From assembly GCA_000750105.3 (NCBI GenBank), contig JPHH03000138.1:1-22489 (forward strand): a stretch of DNA of 22,489 nt, given 5' to 3'. The stretch comes from Tolypocladium sp. Sup5 PDA-1. Lineage: Eukaryota > Ascomycota > Sordariomycetes > Hypocreales > Ophiocordycipitaceae. The translations under genes were made by a program, and so were the position numbers. Of the stretch, positions 18,617 through 22,489 are shown piece by piece. Below the pieces are notes generated by a model. That model was not told the origin of the DNA. It did not search any database and was given only the letters and a program-made list of their open reading frames with translations. The stretch's first letter is position 1, and the number at the start of each line of letters is the position of its first letter.

Positions 18617-20020
18617 TCTCGTCGGCATTCGATGAAGAAGCGAACTTCTGTGCCGGTGCGACACAAGTCCACACCCATTAGCGCGACCTGCGTCAAGTAC
18701 TCTCTGGGCAGGCAAGGGCAAAAAGGCGGTCTGTGTCGATTGAAGGCACCTTGGAAATTGGTCGAGAAGACCGCCTTCACGGACGAAGGGATCCTGAAGA
18801 TTCGGAGGACGCACCCCCTGGTGAACCGATGGAACAAGGCCATAGCCGTGGGGCTGCGACACAACCACGATATTTCCTTCATAGCGACGCAGCAGAAGAC
18901 CATGGCCCTCATCTACTACGTGACGAACTATTCGACCAAGGTCGAAGATCCGATATGGAAGCGGGCGGTGACGGCAGCGGAGCTCCTCCCTTCGACAGCC
19001 GGTGATACCGTGGCCGATGAAGGAGGGAGGGTCGGGGAAGGCGAAGGCCGCAGGCCAATCGAGCGCGCGAATGAAAATAGGACACCATAGTTCCTGATGA
19101 AGGTAGCGAATCGGGTGTTCACCGAGCGCCCGTTATCCCAGGTTAAAGTCATTACTTACCTTCTAGGCTATCCGGCGGAATTTTCGAACAGTAGTGCCTG
19201 GGCGTATCTGAATATATCCTTGCTATACTAGTATATCTTCCGACGATGGCGGTATCTCCGAGACGCAAGTGGTGCAGCCGTCGCCGACAATGCCGTGGAC
19301 GAGTCCATCGTTGTCGAGGAAGCCGGCCACAAGCTCGGCCATGTCGAGGCCTACCAGCACCGTGGCGAGCTCTTGCGAGATTTATGTCTGTACGACTATG
19401 TGTCGATCGTGTGGTTGAAGCGGCGCAACAGCAGCAACGAGGAACCCGCTGCTGCCTGGGGTGAGGTGCCGTTTCAGGACTTGTGGCCCCCAGGGAAAGC
19501 CTGGATACAGGTGCTCAGGCGCCCAGGCAAGCAGGCGACAGTATGCCTCGACGGATACTTGAGCAAGGACTTTAGCAAGGCCGAGGAGGACGAGGTATGT
19601 CATGGAAGGTACGTACTAGGGCGTTCCTCTGCTAGGGCGTGCGCCGCGGCGGCGGACGACGGCTAATGTCCCTTGGCGTTGAAGGGCAGCTGTACAGCAT
19701 CTTGCGCTATTCGTGCCGTGGGAGAGGTTCTTATCTGAAGGAGCGGGCGACATCAACGATGTCTGGATGCGGGCACGGGAGGCGCTCTCTCCGAGAATAT
19801 CCTCCCTCGTTGAAAACGTGCAGCTGCTTCGGCGATCCGCCGAGGACGCAAAGCGCGACGCGAAGCAGTGGGCGGTCTCATCCGGAGATGGTGATGCCAC
19901 GGTCGCGCATATGGAGGAGGACGAAGCGGCCGAGGCGACCGGGGAAGCATACGAACCCAGCAAAATCGGGGACGCAACGCGGCTCATGGACGTCGTTCGG
20001 AACGCCCTGAGCCCCGCCAT
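18617..20020 (+). pseudogene. Helitron protein, Rep C-terminal part and linker, broken
   Basis: The sequence reads FDEEANFCAGATQVHTH, then SATCVKYSLGRQGQK after a one-base shift at 18678-18680. It continues through RRTHPLVNRWNKA, GLRHNHDISFIATQ and ALIYYVTNYSTKVEDPIWKR, which probably contains the tyrosine motif of the Rep domain. In-frame stops occur at 19088-19090 and 19229-19231, the second where relatives have Trp (LY-W-YIFRRW). The frame then runs through VEAYQHRGELLRDLCLYDYV. A spliceosomal-type intron at 19609-19684 (76 nt, GTACGT...GCTAATG...GAAG) joins VCHGR to AAVQHLALF and restores the next frame (VPWERFLSEGAGDIND to ALSPA). A one-base deletion at about 20020 then shifts into the helicase frame. 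Confidence 0.7.
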
Positions 20021-22096
20021 GTGACTGCCGGGTCGGCGGAGTTGATGGCAGTGGCGCAGCAGCTCTGCCGGTTCCAGCAATCGGCGCTCAGCTCGGCAGC
20101 CGAGCTCGAGGCCACCGTGGTGTCCGAGAGGGGGGTTCGGCAAACAAGCTTGCCGGGCCAGGCGTTCTCCGGCGCCACGGTACCGTCGCAGGATCAAGTG
20201 AAGGCCATCAAGTCGCAACAGATGAGTGCCTCGAGGGAGAGGGAGAGGATGATACAGGGCATACAGAGTGCGCCCGCTGTCCCCGAGAGTGATCGTCGTG
20301 CCACGCTACGGGGCGTGATGAGCGGTTTCGGGGAGGACGACATTGAAGTGTCGGCGGCCGAGCTGGACGAGATGCAGGGCCACGCGGACGCGGAGATGCA
20401 GGTGCAGTTCGGCCCGTCGAGCTCCTTTCTCGTCGCGGGCAAAGAGTGGGCGAGGCGGTTGACGCTGAACGAGAGACAGTCGATCGCCTTCCTGATACTC
20501 TGCCGTCAGCTCGACCTGATGCGGGGGGGCAAGACCGCTGACGCTGATCAGCTGTGCCAATTCGTCGGCGGCGAAGGCGGGACCGGCAAGTCGCGCGTGA
20601 TCGAAGCGCTGGTGGGGCTGTTCGCCGCGAGGGGCATATCGAACCGCCTCCTCATCACGGCGACGTCCGGGACTGCCGCGGCAAGGATCAACGGCATCAC
20701 GATACACTCCGCGTGCGGGTTCACCAAGGATCAAGGGAGCCTTGGCGCGAACGCGTCGAGAGACGTCGACGGGGTGCGCCTGCCGAAGCAGGAGCGATTC
20801 GTCCATGGCCGGTCCCGAATGGACTGGCAGGAAAAGGATGTCCTCGTCATCGACGAGGTGAGCATGCTCGGGGCACGGACGCTGCACGCAGTCAACGAGC
20901 AACTCTGCCGGCTTCGCGGATCGCAGCGGGACTTTGGAGGGATCCCGATCGTGCTCTTCTGCGGAGATTTCCACCAGTTTCGCCCGGTGCAGGAACGGTC
21001 GATCTTGCTGCCGAGCACGGCCATCTCGTGGGACGTGGACAACTCGTTCAAGGCCGAGCAGCGGCACCAGCACGACAAGGCGCACGCGCTGTGGAGGAGA
21101 TTCACGACGGTGATTATGCTGAACGAGCAAATGCGTGCAGCAGGGGATGCGGAGCTGCAGAGGCTGCTGAAGCGGATCCGGCGGGGCGTGCAGGGCCATA
21201 CAGACTTGGATCTTCTCAACTCAAGATGCTACCGGGAGGGCAGACGAATCCCATGGGAAACGGGCATCACCGTGGTGACGCCGCTAAACAGGAACCGTTG
21301 GAACCTCAACATGGAGGCGAGCTTGGCGTTCCAGGTCCAGCAGCGGTCGATGATGCGGATCTTCATCTCGGAGCACAAGTGGAAGGACGGTGTGCCGACG
21401 GAGGAGGAGGCCATCATGATCCTGAACCAGGGGGACGACAGCGCGATCCCTGTGCCGGCTGTCTTCATGTTCGTGCCGGGGATGCCGGTCGTCGTGAATC
21501 AGAATACGTACCAGGGCCTAAAGGTGACCAACGGCGGTGGCTACACGGCAGCAGACGTCGTCGTCGATAAGGCGTTTCCGGGTCACCGGGTTTCGGCTGG
21601 CATAACGATCCACTTCGGGCCGCCGGCGGGGTTGATCCTAGCGTCGGAGACGACGAAGGACCTCCACTTCGTCGGGATGCCGCCCGGCACGATCCTGCTG
21701 ACGCCGATGAGCGTCAAGATCCAGCGCCAACGGAAACGGCCGTGGCAGCGCACCGACGTCAGCCGGAAGGGACTGCCGTGCACCGCAGCCTTTGCGAGCA
21801 CGGACTACAAGGTGCAGGGCAGGTCGCTCGATCGGGTGGCGCTGGAGCTGCGAGGGACGCGAACGTCGAACATTGACGGAAGGGTCGTGCCCGCGCAGTG
21901 CGATCCGTACAGCTTGTACGTGCAGCTGACGCGCTGTCGCATGCTGGACGGCATCATGCTCGTGTCCAAGGTGCGGGAGAGGGACCTGGTGGGCAACCGG
22001 CCCCCCCAAGAGATGACGGCCGCGCAGACCAGGCTTGAAGAGCTGAGCGAGAGGACGGTCCGGGAAGCGCTATGCTGGCTGGTCGACAGTTCCTGA
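20021..22096 (+). pseudogene. Helitron Pif1-like helicase domain (open 691 codons, detached from Rep)
   Basis: This is the superfamily 1 DNA helicase half of the Helitron protein, which would unwind DNA 5' to 3' during transposition. The frame is open throughout. After a linker (AGSAELMAVAQQLCRFQQSA) it has the nucleotide-binding loop GGEGGTGKS at residues 183-191 and TATSGTAAARINGITIHSA. Walker B VLVIDEVSML has its Asp-Glu at 278-279. Further motifs are GGIPIVLFCGDFHQFRPV and NEQMRA. Near the end come DYKVQGRSLDRVALEL and YVQLTRC, the late helicase motifs. All core motifs look intact, yet the frame has no start of its own until ATG at 20045, and it is cut off from the Rep part by the frameshift. 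A separate helicase could only arise from an internal start. GC content is high and even. Confidence 0.85.
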
Positions 22097-22489
22097 AAAC
22101 AGGACAGGCATCGGCGAGCCGCTGGCCAATCATGCGGGGCGCGCGCCAGCGAATGAACGCCAGCCCGGGCGGTTTTCCCGTTTCCCGCCCAGCCAGTGCA
22201 GGCGAAGAAAGAAGGGGGAAAAAGCAAAGAAAGGCACAAAACACAGTCGCGAGAGGGAGAAACGGGAGGGGCGGAAAGGAGAGGGTGACTAGCGCCGCGG
22301 CCAATGAGGAGGCCGACCGCAGCTCCAAACTGCTCCAAAAGCGGACAGGGCCAACCGGATGGCGTCCCGGGCAAGAGGCAGAAAAAGCGGACAGCCTGGA
22401 CCGGCGTCACGTTGACAGGGGAAGGCAACCCGGTCGCGGGTTGCGCACAAAGCCTTGAGGAACGAAGAAGGCATTTTGCAAGCACGAGA
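22097..22489. other. Downstream of the helicase, no gene recognised
   Basis: Purine-rich on the plus strand from about 22200. A 6-bp stem GGGCGG/CCGCCC surrounds a T/C loop at 22167-22190. It may contain the Helitron 3' end, but no hairpin plus CTRR end is convincing. Confidence 0.35.

Larger units (their letters stand above)
18617..22096 (+). mobile_element. 5'-truncated, decayed Helitron
   Basis: Helitrons move by rolling-circle replication using a Rep-helicase protein. From 18617 the translation follows fungal Helitron proteins from the late Rep region through the complete Pif1-like helicase to a stop at 22096. The beginning, including the His-hydrophobic-His Rep motif, is missing and replaced by the ligase-like fragment. 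Neither terminus was found: CTAG at 22289-22292 lacks a suitable preceding hairpin. The element is non-autonomous. Confidence 0.75.

Noticed and set aside
20306..21199. Open frame of 297 codons on the minus strand
   Set aside because: Antisense shadow of the Helitron helicase; no motif of its own.
20554..21570. Open frame of 338 codons in a second plus frame
   Set aside because: Overlaps the helicase whose motifs lie in the other frame; Arg/Gly/Ala-rich with no recognisable domain.
22289..22292. CTAG as the Helitron 3' terminus
   Set aside because: There is no hairpin at the expected short distance upstream; the nearest stem (22167-22190) is about 100 bp away.
1..22489. tRNA, rRNA genes or CRISPR arrays
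   Set aside because: None seen: no direct repeat-spacer pattern, no clover-leaf with a TTCRA arm, no rRNA-like block.

Overview
The window reads as nuclear DNA of a filamentous ascomycete, probably a Sordariomycete. Genes are split by short introns (48-126 nt) with GT...AG ends and CTAAC/CTGAC-like branch sites. The recognisable families (MCT-type permease, Zn2Cys6 regulators, maleylacetate reductase, GT34, OrsD-like, fungal hAT and Helitron elements) are typical of these fungi. All identifications come from reading translations by eye; no database search was possible.

Layout. (1) 638-1969, minus strand: a three-exon monocarboxylate-type MFS permease. (2) 3478-4032, minus: an unrecognised fungal protein fragment. 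(3) 4646-6003, plus: a maleylacetate reductase-like gene with a good promoter and one clean intron, broken by a one-base insertion and a TGA. (4) 6271-10557: a graveyard of gene pieces. In order these are a DNA-ligase-like N-terminal domain without a nucleotidyl-transfer site, a broken hAT transposase, an OrsD-like (DUF3505) piece, a decayed Zn2Cys6-regulator middle region, and a bHLH regulator. (5) 11473-12690, plus: an intronless 405-residue ORF that looks bacterial. It joins a HigA/XRE-type antitoxin, a second addiction-module antidote segment and a GNAT acetyltransferase. A coding-like tail of about 150 bp follows. (6) 13360-14599: a small two-exon gene of unknown function, a small minus-strand ORF and the 3' end of a GT34 glycosyltransferase gene. 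(7) 16400-17669, plus: a conserved three-exon Zn2Cys6 transcription factor with an apparent one-base deletion. (8) 18439-22096: a 178-bp copy of part of the ligase-like gene, joined directly to a 5'-truncated Helitron whose Rep remnant and Pif1-like helicase carry several lesions and one spliceosomal-type intron.

The permease and the maleylacetate reductase could once have served aromatic-compound uptake and hydroxyquinol breakdown, but the enzyme now appears inactive. The rest is best read as an accessory, transposon-shaped region: gene fragments, captured or duplicated pieces, inactivated transposases and one apparent bacterial acquisition. The most unusual item is the bacterial-type antitoxin-antidote-GNAT chimera at 11473-12690.
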